A stretch of DNA of 64,000 nucleotides, from NCBI RefSeq assembly GCF_947503415.1, contig NZ_CANNDS010000001.1, positions 1,584,501 to 1,648,500 on the forward strand, written 5' to 3'. The DNA comes from an uncultured Tateyamaria sp. Its GTDB lineage: Bacteria > Pseudomonadota > Alphaproteobacteria > Rhodobacterales > Rhodobacteraceae. The notes below the pieces were generated by a model. The model was not told the DNA's origin. It ran no database searches and worked only from the letters and a program-made list of their open reading frames with translations. A program made the translations under genes and the position numbers. The stretch's first letter is position 1. Every line of letters starts with the position of its first letter. Positions 1-9,346 of the stretch are shown one piece after another.

Positions 1-626
1 AGAGCGGCCCAGCCACCCACAGAGTGCACGACTGTCGAACCGGCAAAGTCCTGGAACCCTGCAGCGTCCAGCCAACCTGCGCCCCATTTCCAGGAACCGG
101 AAATCGGATACATGAAGCCTGTCAGAACGACGACGAAGATCAGGAAGGGCCACAGCTTGATGCGCTCGGCCAGTGCGCCCGATACGATGGATGCCGTTGC
201 AGCCACAAACACCAGCTGGAAAAAGAAGTCCGACCCGATGGACGCATAATCCAGCGCCGCCTTTTCTGCCGCAACGCCAACGGGATCAAGCACGGTGGGC
301 ACAAAGAAGCTGCCGATATAGCCGTTAAATTCGCCCGGATACATCAGGTTAAAGCCAACAAGCCAATACATGATCGCGGCAATGGAATAGAGCGCGATGT
401 TCTTGGTCATCTGCATGGTCACGTTCTTGGAACGCACCAGCCCGCCTTCCAGCATGGCAAAACCTGCGGCCATGAAGAAAACCAGAAAGCCCGCCATGCA
501 GAACAGCAGGGTGGTCATGATGTAGGGGCCGATTTCGTCAAAGCCCGGGGCGGCATCCTGCGCCAGCGCCAGCGTCGGCAGGGCGGTCAGACCCGCACCA
601 ACTACAAGAGATTTCGTGAGTTTCAT
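1..626 (-). CDS. amtB: Ammonium transporter AmtB, N-terminal part (cut by window edge)
   Basis: The minus-strand frame from an ATG at 626 stays open to the window edge. It begins with a cleavable-looking signal peptide (MKLTKSLVVGAGLTALPTLA) and then shows Amt-type membrane segments with the hallmark FAMLEGGLVRSKN, followed by TASIVSGALAER and WKWGAGWLDA blocks. About 208 residues are visible, so roughly half the usual length lies outside. The family conducts ammonium or ammonia across the inner membrane. It lies 27 bases downstream of glnK on the same strand, the classical glnK-amtB operon, in which uridylylation-controlled GlnK blocks the channel. Assignment is by eye from these family motifs. 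Confidence 0.95.
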   Translation of the reverse strand, partial: MKLTKSLVVGAGLTALPTLALAQDAAPGFDEIGPYIMTTLLFCMAGFLVFFMAAGFAMLEGGLVRSKNVTMQMTKNIALYSIAAIMYWLVGFNLMYPGEFNGYIGSFFVPTVLDPVGVAAEKAALDYASIGSDFFFQLVFVAATASIVSGALAERIKLWPFLIFVVVLTGFMYPISGSWKWGAGWLDAAGFQDFAGSTVVHSVGGWAA

Positions 627-653
627 TGTTCCGTTTTTCCCTATGACTGGCGC

Positions 654-1070
<417 letters not shown>

Positions 1071-1103
1071 TCACCCGCGCAAAGACCGCGCATGCAGTGG
1101 GTA

Positions 1104-1122
1104 TGTGCATAAAAAATGCGCA
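1104..1122. promoter_or_regulatory. Possible NtrC-binding site upstream of glnK
   Basis: The imperfect inverted repeat TGTGCATAAAAAATGCGCA resembles the GCAC-N-GTGC arrangement bound by NtrC and lies about 110 bases upstream of the glnK start. glnK-amtB operons are commonly NtrC-activated. The match is loose and unsupported by a second site, so this is only a suggestion. Confidence 0.3.
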
Positions 1123-1244
1123 AAACGACGTGACAGCTTAAAAATTTAGCATATCAGAATCGTGAACGCCGCGTGCGCTAGGCGTGGCAAAGCGCGTCAA
1201 ACACGATAAAGTGGCACAAACAAAAGGCCGGGCAGGGGTCGAGT

Positions 1245-3443
1245 ATGAGTGATTCAAAAAAGGGCAAACGACCCTTGGTGGCCGACCGTCGCTACCCCAA
1301 GAAGGCTGCGAAAAAGCCCGTCAAAAAGGTTGCGCGCAAGGGACCGGCCAAGCGTCGCAGGGCTCCGATCAAGAAACCATCTCGCAACATTTTTGTCCGC
1401 TTGTTCCGTTGGGTGCTGCGCCTTGTCTGGTGGGTCACGTGGCGCGTCGGACTAACCGTCACGGCAGGCATTGCACTTGCAGTGGGATACTTCTGGACCA
1501 CGCTGCCGGATGTAAACGAATTGCTTGATGGCCGTGCGCGCGGGTCCGTCACATTGCTGGACCGCGAGGGCGAACGCTTTGCATGGCGTGGCGATCAGTT
1601 CGGTGGGGCGGTAATGGCCTCGACCGTGGCGCCCGGTCTAAAAAATGCGGTGATTGCCACCGAAGACAAACGGTTTTACCGCCATTTCGGCGTTAGCCCG
1701 CGTGGTATGGCCGGGGCCATACGTATCAATCTGAGCGAAGGGCGTGGGCCGTTGCAGGGCCATGGCGGCTCGACCATCACTCAGCAGACAGCCAAGCTCT
1801 TGTGCCTCGGTGTTGAATACGACCCCAGTGAATGGAAATCCGAAGCAGCTTATGTTGCTGATTGCCGTCGCGGATCAATCCAGCGCAAGGCCAAGGAAGC
1901 CATCTATGCCATGGCGATGGAGGCGAAGTATTCCAAGGACGAGATCCTGTCGATCTACCTCAACCGCGCCTATATGGGCGGCGGTGCTTACGGGGCCGAG
2001 GCCGCCGCACAGCGCTATTTCGGCAAGCCCGCCGCCGGTCTCACGCCTGCCGAAGGCGCGATGATTGCAGGCCTTCTGACAGCGCCGTCGCGTATGGCGC
2101 CGACATCCAACCTGCAACGCTCGCAGGACCGGGCAGCCACCGTGCTGCGCCTGATGGGCGATCAGGGTTATCTGTCTGGTGCCGAAGTGACCCAATGGCA
2201 GCAGAACCCGGCAACGTTATCGCCCGCCGCGCGGCGCAAGGCCGGTGGCTATTTCGCGGATTGGGTCATGTCGACCGGTCCGGAGTTTTTCACCCGCAAC
2301 ACCACCGAAGACGTGATCATCCGCACCACGCTTGACCAGCGCCTGCAACGCGCCGCGGAGGAGGCGCTGAAACAGGTCTTCGACACCAAGGTACGCGAAG
2401 GTTCTAAAGCCCAGGCCGCAATTGTGGTGATGAGCGCGGACGGAGCCGTGCGCGCGATGGTGGGCGGCCGCGAAACGCGCGTATCGGGTGTATTCAACCG
2501 GGCCATCCAGGCGGAACGGCAGACCGGTTCCGCGTTCAAGCCCTTTGTTTATGCAGCCGCACTTGAACTTGGCTACTCTCCGCTCGATACGGTGGATGAC
2601 AGCCCCATGACCATCGATATTCCCGGGTCTGGGCCGTGGTCCCCACGCAACTACACCAACACTTATTCAGGCAGGGTGACGCTGACACAAGCCTTGGCGC
2701 AATCACTGAACATTCCGGCTGTCAAAGTGTCCGAAAGTGTAGGCCGCGATCTGGTGCGACGGGTGGCGACAGACTTTGGCATCGACAACGAAATGGCCAA
2801 TGGTCCGGCCCTGGCGCTCGGGGCATCGGAAAGCACGCTGCTCGATATGACCGGGGCTTACGCGGGCATTCTGAATGGCGGGTCATCGGTTACGCCTTAC
2901 GGGCTGATTGACCTGCGCCTGCAGGGGGATGATGAGCCCTTAATGGGCACCGGCGGTGGCATTGGCGAACGTGTGGTTCAGGACAGTGCGGCGGCGCAAC
3001 TGATCTGGATGATGGAAAAGGTCGTTAGCGAGGGCACCGGTGGGCGGGCCCAGTTCGGCGGCCGCGAAATTGCAGGCAAGACCGGCACCACGCAGGCCGC
3101 GCGGGACGCATGGTTCGTGGGCTTCACTGCTGATTATGTGGCGGGTGTCTGGATGGGCTACGACGACAACACGCCGCTGACAGGGGTGACAGGCGGCGGC
3201 CTGCCGGCCGAGATCTGGCGCGAAACAATGGTACGTGTGCACGAAGGCGTGCCAGCAAAGCCGTTGCCGATGCAAGCCCCTGCGGGCGCATCACGCCCCG
3301 AACCTGCCCCGGCAGCACCAAGGCAAAGACGCGAAGTCCCCCGTACCACCGAAGGTTTGATTGAAATGCTGGTGCGGGACATTCTGGGCGGAGGCAGTGC
3401 CCCCACCCGCCCGAATGACCGTATTCCCGGCGAAAGCCGCTAG
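1245..3443 (+). CDS. Bifunctional penicillin-binding protein (class A, PBP1)
   Basis: This 732-residue class A PBP polymerises and cross-links peptidoglycan. It has a very basic cytoplasmic N-terminus (residues 1-45, Lys/Arg repeats), one membrane anchor at about 50-85, then a GT51 glycosyltransferase domain with EDKRFYRHFG (catalytic Glu140) and GGSTITQQTAKL. The transpeptidase domain carries SAFK (nucleophile Ser429, Lys432), SLN (487-489) and KTGT (from Lys612). The C-terminus is a Pro/Ala-rich tail. A Cys-containing insert in the glycosyltransferase domain (CLGVEYDPSEW...DCRRG) looks lineage specific. It is followed after 5 bases by the convergent mlaC stop, with no obvious terminator between. 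Confidence 0.95.
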   Translation: MSDSKKGKRPLVADRRYPKKAAKKPVKKVARKGPAKRRRAPIKKPSRNIFVRLFRWVLRLVWWVTWRVGLTVTAGIALAVGYFWTTLPDVNELLDGRARGSVTLLDREGERFAWRGDQFGGAVMASTVAPGLKNAVIATEDKRFYRHFGVSPRGMAGAIRINLSEGRGPLQGHGGSTITQQTAKLLCLGVEYDPSEWKSEAAYVADCRRGSIQRKAKEAIYAMAMEAKYSKDEILSIYLNRAYMGGGAYGAEAAAQRYFGKPAAGLTPAEGAMIAGLLTAPSRMAPTSNLQRSQDRAATVLRLMGDQGYLSGAEVTQWQQNPATLSPAARRKAGGYFADWVMSTGPEFFTRNTTEDVIIRTTLDQRLQRAAEEALKQVFDTKVREGSKAQAAIVVMSADGAVRAMVGGRETRVSGVFNRAIQAERQTGSAFKPFVYAAALELGYSPLDTVDDSPMTIDIPGSGPWSPRNYTNTYSGRVTLTQALAQSLNIPAVKVSESVGRDLVRRVATDFGIDNEMANGPALALGASESTLLDMTGAYAGILNGGSSVTPYGLIDLRLQGDDEPLMGTGGGIGERVVQDSAAAQLIWMMEKVVSEGTGGRAQFGGREIAGKTGTTQAARDAWFVGFTADYVAGVWMGYDDNTPLTGVTGGGLPAEIWRETMVRVHEGVPAKPLPMQAPAGASRPEPAPAAPRQRREVPRTTEGLIEMLVRDILGGGSAPTRPNDRIPGESR

Positions 3444-3448
3444 CGGGT

Positions 3449-4042
3449 TCAGCCCACTTTGCGCAGGTCAGAGATCATCGCGTCGATACTGCCGCCATTG
3501 CGGTCAATCAATGCACCCACCTCGGTACGTTCGGTGAGCAGAAGGTTCACGCCTTCGATGAACATGTTGAAAAACAGGTCACGACCAGAACGGTTGGACA
3601 CATGAAACGTCACAGCAAACGGTGATTCACCGCGCAAAAAGGCCGTTGTTTCAACTTCGAACCAGTTCTTGACCTTACGCACGCCTTTGACTTCCAGTCG
3701 ACCGCCGATGAACTCGCGGAAACGACGCCCGTATTTGCGCGCAATGTAACCTTGAAAGGCGTCCGAGAAGGCGCGTTTTTGCGCGTTGCTGGCCCGGCGA
3801 CCGTCAACACCCATTGCATATGCGGCGATGTAGGATGTGTCGCTGTACCGGGCAAAGATACGTTCAAAATCGCGGAACATGGCGTTTTCGCCTTTGCCGG
3901 AGGCAATGACACCGTTGATGTCACCGACAAGCGAATTGATCAGACGCTCTGCCCCGGCTTCATTCAGAGCAAAGGCAGGCAGCGCAGGAACGAAGGCTGC
4001 AAAGCTGGTGGCTGTCGCTAGAAAATGGCGTCGTATCATCAT
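3449..4042 (-). CDS. mlaC: MlaC-like phospholipid-binding periplasmic protein
   Basis: A 197-residue MlaC/Ttg2D family protein starting at the first of two consecutive ATGs. It has a Tat-like or Sec signal (MMIRRHFLATATSFAAFVPALPAFA) and the family core with SDAFQGYIARKYGRRF and a hydrophobic C-terminal half. MlaC shuttles phospholipid between the outer-membrane MlaA complex and the inner-membrane MlaFEDB complex. Its start overlaps the mlaA stop by one base (TAATG), so the two are translationally coupled. The rest of the system (mlaFEDB) is not in this window. Confidence 0.9.
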   Translation of the reverse strand: MMIRRHFLATATSFAAFVPALPAFALNEAGAERLINSLVGDINGVIASGKGENAMFRDFERIFARYSDTSYIAAYAMGVDGRRASNAQKRAFSDAFQGYIARKYGRRFREFIGGRLEVKGVRKVKNWFEVETTAFLRGESPFAVTFHVSNRSGRDLFFNMFIEGVNLLLTERTEVGALIDRNGGSIDAMISDLRKVG

Positions 4043-4803
4043 TAAAACCCCTCAGTGTCCAAGGCAAACGGGTCAATCTCGCTTCCGGTTCCCCCATCGC
4101 CCAATTCAAAGCGCCGATTCTGCAGCCAGATCAGGCGTGCCTGGGCATAGCTGTCAGCACTTTCATATAGGATCGAATCCACCGTGTCGGAAAATCTGCC
4201 ACGTCGCGATAGGCCAGAAGCCGCCGCTGCGACAGTGCCGTAGTACTGTTCTGGGCTGTCGACTGCATAGCTGAGCGGGTTGGTGAACAGATCGACCACC
4301 TTGCCTGTGGCATTGCGCGCGGTCGATGGGCCCAGAACGGGCAACTCGACATATGCGCCTTCACCCACACCCCAGACAAACAATGTCTCGCCGAAATCGG
4401 TGTCATGGCGCGGCACGTCAAAGTCGGATGCCACGTCAAACAGGCCAAAGATGCCCAGAACGGAATTGGTCACAAAGCGCACCGTTGAAATGCCGGCCCC
4501 CCGCAAATCGCCCTGCAACAGGCTGTTGACGGTCACCGACGGCTCGCCAAGGTTGCGCGCAAAGTTGCTTATGCTGTCCTCGATCTCGTCCGGCAGCACA
4601 GTTGAGTAGCCAACGGCAGCCGGACGCACGATGGCACGGTCCAGCCCACGGTTGAACTCGTGAACACGGCGGTTTTGCGCCTCATAGGGATCATTTATCC
4701 CCTCGGGTTGTAGCGAACGCGGCTCAGTTGTGGCACAGGCAGCCAACGATCCGACGGCAAGCAACAGAACGGCAGCACGCCGCACTCGGTAAAAAAGAGA
4801 CAA
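4042..4803 (-). CDS. mlaA: MlaA/VacJ family outer-membrane lipoprotein
   Basis: A 253-residue lipoprotein with signal peptide and lipobox LAAC (lipidated Cys23). The MlaA signature NDPYEAQNRRVHEFNRGLD opens the mature protein, and PVLGPSTARNATGKVVD is the conserved loop. MlaA sits in the outer membrane and removes mislocalised phospholipid from the outer leaflet, passing it to MlaC. First gene of the mlaA-mlaC pair. The 158-base gap upstream separates it from the divergent secretion operon and should hold both promoters, but I could not pin down boxes. Confidence 0.93.
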   Translation of the reverse strand: MSLFYRVRRAAVLLLAVGSLAACATTEPRSLQPEGINDPYEAQNRRVHEFNRGLDRAIVRPAAVGYSTVLPDEIEDSISNFARNLGEPSVTVNSLLQGDLRGAGISTVRFVTNSVLGIFGLFDVASDFDVPRHDTDFGETLFVWGVGEGAYVELPVLGPSTARNATGKVVDLFTNPLSYAVDSPEQYYGTVAAAASGLSRRGRFSDTVDSILYESADSYAQARLIWLQNRRFELGDGGTGSEIDPFALDTEGF

Positions 4804-4967
4804 TGTAAATCTCCGTTGGATATTCCTAGGAACGTAATTAATACGGTTATTCTAAATGCCCATAGCGCCGCATGTGGAACCTTGCACATGTGACACTTGC
4901 GTGACAGGCAGAATACGCCATCGTGTAAGAAAACAAAACAGAGCAGTGAGCAAGCGAAAAGGTGCAG

Positions 4968-6704
4968 ATGCAGAATGATCTGACGAAACGGGGACAGGCC
5001 GAATTGCGAGCCGTTCGTCGCAAGAGCCGAGGGCTGTATTGGGCTGTCGGCCTTTTCAGCCTTTTTGCTAACCTTTTGATGCTCACCGGGCCTATGTACA
5101 TGCTGCAGGTCTATGACCGTGTGCTTGGCAGCCGGAGCGAGGAAACGCTGATCGCGCTGTCGCTTCTGGTCGTGTTTCTCTACGGCATCATGGGCCTTCT
5201 CGATTTCACACGTGGTCGGATCATGGCCCGCGTCGGTGCGCGGTTTCAGAACGATCTGGATCGGCGGGTATTTGATGCCGTTGTGCGGAAATCCGCCATC
5301 GCTCCAGACATGCGGACCCAGACGGGGCTCGCTGATCTCGAAGCGGTGCAGCGGTTCATCACATCTCCTGTTTTCATGGCATTTTTCGATCTGCCATGGA
5401 CACCGATCTTCATTCTGGCGATCTTCATGTTCCATCCGTGGCTCGGTATTCTGGCCCTGGTTGGGGGTGGACTTCTGATTGTGATTGCACTGGCCAACCA
5501 ACTGCTGTCCCGTCTGCCGCAGATGCGGGCGGGTCAGGCCGGACAAGTGGCCTCCTCCATGTCGGACCAACTGCGGCTTGAGGCCGAGATGGTGCAGGCC
5601 ATGGGCATGCGGGACGCGGCCTTTGACCGCTGGCAAAACGCACGCGGCAAGGCGCTTGATGAGCAGATCAAGGCGACGGACATTGGCGGTGGCTTCACGT
5701 CGCTGACCAAGACATTGCGCCTGTTCCTCCAAAGCGCGATGCTCGGTCTGGGTGCTTATCTGGTGCTGCAAAACGAGATGACGCCGGGCGCGATGATCGC
5801 GGGTTCCATCCTGCTGGGTCGCGCGTTGGCGCCGATCGAGTTGATGCTGACCCAATGGCCGGTGGTTCAACGTGCGATCAAGGGCTGGACTGCGCTTAGC
5901 GAACTTCTGGGCGCTGTGGCACCCGAACCCGCACGTACAGCCCTTCCGAAACCAAAGGCGCGGCTTGTTGCCAAAAGCCTGACAGTTGTCCCGCCGGGCG
6001 AAAAAGCAGCTGCATTGCGCGGTTTGAATTTCGATCTGCCACCGGGCCACGCGATGGGCGTGATCGGCCCGTCAGGTGCGGGCAAATCGACATTGGCGCG
6101 TTGCTTGACGGGTGTTTGGCGGCCGGCTGGTGGTTCCATCCGTCTGGATGCAGCGGCGCTGGATCAATATGAACCGGATGTATTGGGTCAACATATCGGT
6201 TACCTGCCGCAAAGGGTGCAGCTGTTTGACGGAACAATCGCCGAAAACATCGCGCGCTTGTCGACGTCACCTGACGACAACAAGGTCGTGGCCGCCGCAC
6301 AGAAGGCAGACGCGCATGAAATGATCCTCGAATTGCCTGACGGATACGACACGCGCATTGATGCAGGTCAGCAGCGACTGTCGGGTGGCCAGGTGCAACG
6401 GATTGGGCTGGCGCGCGCGTTGTACGATGATCCGGTGATCCTTGTACTGGATGAGCCCAACTCGAACCTCGACAACGAAGGCACGCAGGCCCTGAACCAG
6501 GCGATCCGGGCGGGCAAAGCGGACGGGCGTTCCGTCATCATCATGGCACACCGGCCTGCCGCGATTCAGGAATGCGACTTGCTGCTGGTGATCGACGGCG
6601 GCGTGCGCACAGCGTTCGGCCCTAAAGACGAAGTGCTGAAATCAATGGTCAAGAACCACGAACAGATCAAACGTGCACCCGCGGGCGCAGGGGGAGTGAC
6701 ATGA
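4968..6704 (+). CDS. Type I secretion ABC transporter, permease/ATPase (PrtD/AprD type)
   Basis: About 578 residues, half-transporter with an N-terminal six-helix membrane domain and a C-terminal nucleotide-binding domain. Walker A is GPSGAGKST (from about 367), the signature LSGGQVQR (from about 471) and Walker B VILVLDEP (about 490-497), followed by a switch His in MAHRP. There is no N-terminal C39 peptidase-like domain, as in PrtD/AprD exporters. I prefer the ATG at 4968 (AAGG ahead) over a GTG six bases upstream. It is coupled by an ATGA overlap to its HlyD partner. No RTX substrate or TolC gene is adjacent. Confidence 0.93.
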   Translation: MQNDLTKRGQAELRAVRRKSRGLYWAVGLFSLFANLLMLTGPMYMLQVYDRVLGSRSEETLIALSLLVVFLYGIMGLLDFTRGRIMARVGARFQNDLDRRVFDAVVRKSAIAPDMRTQTGLADLEAVQRFITSPVFMAFFDLPWTPIFILAIFMFHPWLGILALVGGGLLIVIALANQLLSRLPQMRAGQAGQVASSMSDQLRLEAEMVQAMGMRDAAFDRWQNARGKALDEQIKATDIGGGFTSLTKTLRLFLQSAMLGLGAYLVLQNEMTPGAMIAGSILLGRALAPIELMLTQWPVVQRAIKGWTALSELLGAVAPEPARTALPKPKARLVAKSLTVVPPGEKAAALRGLNFDLPPGHAMGVIGPSGAGKSTLARCLTGVWRPAGGSIRLDAAALDQYEPDVLGQHIGYLPQRVQLFDGTIAENIARLSTSPDDNKVVAAAQKADAHEMILELPDGYDTRIDAGQQRLSGGQVQRIGLARALYDDPVILVLDEPNSNLDNEGTQALNQAIRAGKADGRSVIIMAHRPAAIQECDLLLVIDGGVRTAFGPKDEVLKSMVKNHEQIKRAPAGAGGVT

Positions 6705-8002
6705 GCAAGAAGCGCTGGTCCGCGACGACCCCGGTTGTCATCGGCTTTTTCGGCCTCTTTGGTCTGCTCGGCGGTCTCGTGGCTTGGGCGACAATGACGG
6801 AAATCTCCGGCGCCGTGATTGCCTCCGGTCGGATCGAAGTGGACCAGAACCGACAGATTGTTCAGCACTCAACCGGCGGGATCGTGTCCGAGATCGCTGT
6901 CCAAGAAGGCGACAGTGTTGCGGCGGGTGACCTGTTGATCCAGCTTGATGTGAAGCAAATGCAATCCAGCCTCGCCATTGTCGAAGGTCAGCTTTACGAA
7001 TTCATGGCCCGCCGCGGCAGGCTCGAAGCGGAACGCGACGAAAAGGACGAGATCACATTCGAAGAAGACCTGATCGCTGTCGCCACGACATGGCCGGACG
7101 TGCAGGAATTGATCACCGGGCAGGAAAACCTGTTCCATGCCCGGCGTGAATCTGTCGCACGTCAGACGGAACAGCTTGCTGAACGTGCGGCGCAGACCCG
7201 CAACCAGATCAAGGGGATCGAAGCGCAGGAACGCTCGCTCGCCCGTCAGCTCGAATTGATCGAACAGGAACTTGAAGCACAGGAAAGCCTGTTCGAACGC
7301 GGCCTCGTTCCCGCCTCGGGCGTGCTTGCGCTGCAACGGCAGCAAGCCTCGCTTGATGGGCAGATCGGGGAGCTTGCTGCGTCAAAGGCACAGTCGCAAC
7401 AACGCATCACCGAGATCGAGATTGAAGTGCTTCGCCTTACGTCGCAACAGCGCGAGGAAGCGATCACGCGCCTGCGGGACCTGCGCTCCCGCGAGTTGGA
7501 ACTGATCGAACAGCGTCAGGCATTGCTGACGGATATTGAGCGGATGGAAATCCGTGCGCCTGTTTCTGGCATCGTCTACAACATGCGGGTCCAGACCATG
7601 CGCTCTGTCGTGCGGGCCGCCGATCCCGTCCTGTTCCTGATCCCGCAGGACCGCCCATTGGTAATTGCCGCCCGTGTCGATCCGATCCACATCGACCAGA
7701 TCGTGACCGGACAGTCCGTAAACCTGCGGTTCTCCGCGCTTGATCAACGGACAACACCCGAACTGGTTGGTGAGGTGGCGCTTGTCTCTGCCGATGCGTT
7801 TGAGGACGAGAATGTAGGCGCCAGTTTTTATCGCGCTGAAATTGTTCTGAACCCCGGCGAGATCGAAAAACTGAACGAGGGGCAGGTGTTGGTGCCAGGC
7901 ATGCCGGTGGAGGCATTTATTCGCACCGCTGACCGCTCGCCCCTGACCTATTTGATCAAGCCGGTGGCGGACTACTTCAACCGCGCGTTCCGCGAATCCT
8001 GA
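6701..8002 (+). CDS. HlyD/PrtE-type membrane fusion protein of type I secretion
   Basis: A 433-residue periplasmic adaptor that bridges the ABC exporter to an outer-membrane channel. It has one N-terminal membrane helix (about 10-32), a lipoyl-like half-motif (GGIVSEIAVQEGDSVAAGDLL), a long coiled-coil segment rich in Glu, Gln and Arg (about 95-270), the second lipoyl half (IRAPVSGIVYNM) and a C-terminal beta domain. It overlaps the exporter by four bases (ATGA), so the two form one operon. It ends about 70 bases before the next operon. Confidence 0.93.
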   Translation: MSKKRWSATTPVVIGFFGLFGLLGGLVAWATMTEISGAVIASGRIEVDQNRQIVQHSTGGIVSEIAVQEGDSVAAGDLLIQLDVKQMQSSLAIVEGQLYEFMARRGRLEAERDEKDEITFEEDLIAVATTWPDVQELITGQENLFHARRESVARQTEQLAERAAQTRNQIKGIEAQERSLARQLELIEQELEAQESLFERGLVPASGVLALQRQQASLDGQIGELAASKAQSQQRITEIEIEVLRLTSQQREEAITRLRDLRSRELELIEQRQALLTDIERMEIRAPVSGIVYNMRVQTMRSVVRAADPVLFLIPQDRPLVIAARVDPIHIDQIVTGQSVNLRFSALDQRTTPELVGEVALVSADAFEDENVGASFYRAEIVLNPGEIEKLNEGQVLVPGMPVEAFIRTADRSPLTYLIKPVADYFNRAFRES

Positions 8003-8072
8003 CATCGGCTCTTTTCAGGCGCGCGCGGGCGGTCTAGCGTCCGCGCAAACCCCTGAACCGGAGAGTACCCCC

Positions 8073-8531
8073 ATGTCCATCGAAGCCCGCCTTGCCGACC
8101 TCGGCGTGACCCTGCCCGACGCGCCCGCACCGGCCGCCAACTACGTGCCCTTCGTGCAGGTGGGCGACATCGTCTACATCTCGGGCCAGATTTCCAACGG
8201 CCCCGATGGTCTGATCACCGGCAAGCTGGGCGCGGATATGGAGGTCGAGGCCGGGGCTGCCGCCGCAAAAACCTGTGCGATCAGCCTTCTGGCTCAGGTC
8301 AAGGCCGCGTGCGGTGGCGATCTGGATCGTCTCGTGCGCGTCGTCAAGCTGACGGGTTTCGTGAACTCGACAGCAGATTTCACCAACCAGCCGCAGGTCA
8401 TCAACGGTGCATCTGACTTTTTGGTCGAAGCGCTTGGCGACGCAGGTCGCCACAGCCGCTCTGCCGTGTCGGCTGCGGCCCTGCCGCTGGGCGTCGCGGT
8501 CGAGATCGAAGGCATCTTCCAGATCAAATGA
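8073..8531 (+). CDS. RidA family enamine/imine deaminase
   Basis: A 152-residue YjgF/YER057c/UK114 family protein. The segment VGDIVYISGQISNGPDG and the C-terminal block with GRHSRSAVSAAALPLG-VAVEIEGIF match the longer RidA subfamily; the Arg of the second block is the one that holds the substrate carboxylate in characterised RidA. RidA hydrolyses reactive 2-aminoacrylate-type enamines to protect PLP enzymes. First gene of a tightly packed operon, overlapping the next gene by ATGA. A clear GGAG ribosome site precedes the ATG. Confidence 0.93.
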   Translation: MSIEARLADLGVTLPDAPAPAANYVPFVQVGDIVYISGQISNGPDGLITGKLGADMEVEAGAAAAKTCAISLLAQVKAACGGDLDRLVRVVKLTGFVNSTADFTNQPQVINGASDFLVEALGDAGRHSRSAVSAAALPLGVAVEIEGIFQIK

Positions 8532-9295
8532 CGCCACGCCTACCTGCCGCCTTTCTTGGTGCACCCCTCGCGCATCGCGCTCTGCATGACGTGACGGATG
8601 GTCGTCCGGAAAACAGCCGCGCGGCGATCCGCGCGGCGATCAAACACGGCTACGGGATCGAGATTGACGTGCAACTCAGCGCCGACAATCAGGCGATGGT
8701 GTTTCATGACTACGCATTGGACCGGTTGGCGCACGGCACGGGTCCAGTGCGCGTTGTCCCCGCGGGGACACTTTCAGAGACCCCGCTCAAAGGCGGCGAC
8801 GAGGGCATCCCGATACTGACCGAAGTGCTGACACTCGTGGCAGGCCAGGTCCCCCTGCTGATTGAGATCAAGGATCAGGACGGCGCGATGGGCGACGCCA
8901 TTGGCCCGCTCGAACAAGCCACGGCAGATGCACTGCAAGGCTACGCAGGCCCTGTGGCACTGATGTCTTTCAACCCGCACAGCGTTGCCCGCATGGGCGA
9001 ACTGTGCCCCGACATCCCGCGCGGCATCGTCACCAGTTCCTACAAGGCCGCCGACTGGCCGCTGAACGATGAAACCCGCGATCACCTGCGCACCATCCCC
9101 GATTTCGACCGCGTTGGCGCGTCCTTCATCAGCCACGAGATCACGGACCTCGACCGCCCCCGCGTCGCGGACCTCAAGGCCAAGGGCGCAAACATCCTGT
9201 GCTGGACGGTCAAATCGCCCGAACAAGAAGCACAGGCGCGGCAAGTCGCGCAAAATATCACCTTCGAAGGCTACCTCGCCCCGCATCCCGGTTGA
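8528..9295 (+). CDS. ugpQ: Glycerophosphodiester phosphodiesterase
   Basis: A 255-residue GDPD-family enzyme that hydrolyses glycerophosphodiesters to glycerol 3-phosphate and an alcohol. The catalytic HRALHD near the N-terminus, EIDVQLSADNQAMVFHD (metal-binding Glu and Asp plus second His) and LLIEIKDQDG are all visible, and the protein ends with a TIM-barrel CWTVKSPEQ segment. There is no signal peptide, so it is likely cytoplasmic. It overlaps the RidA gene by four bases. The name ugpQ is by family resemblance; no ugp transporter is nearby. Confidence 0.88.
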   Translation: MTPRLPAAFLGAPLAHRALHDVTDGRPENSRAAIRAAIKHGYGIEIDVQLSADNQAMVFHDYALDRLAHGTGPVRVVPAGTLSETPLKGGDEGIPILTEVLTLVAGQVPLLIEIKDQDGAMGDAIGPLEQATADALQGYAGPVALMSFNPHSVARMGELCPDIPRGIVTSSYKAADWPLNDETRDHLRTIPDFDRVGASFISHEITDLDRPRVADLKAKGANILCWTVKSPEQEAQARQVAQNITFEGYLAPHPG

Positions 9296-9346
9296 TCCGC
9301 GCCGGACGTGACACACATGTCTTATCAAGAGCAGGGGAAGGCACAG

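Noticed and set aside
4695-6050. Long open frame (451 codons) antisense to the type I exporter
   Set aside because: Rich in His, Arg and Gln as expected of the complement of a high-GC gene, no domain, no ribosome site, and it overlaps mlaA as well.
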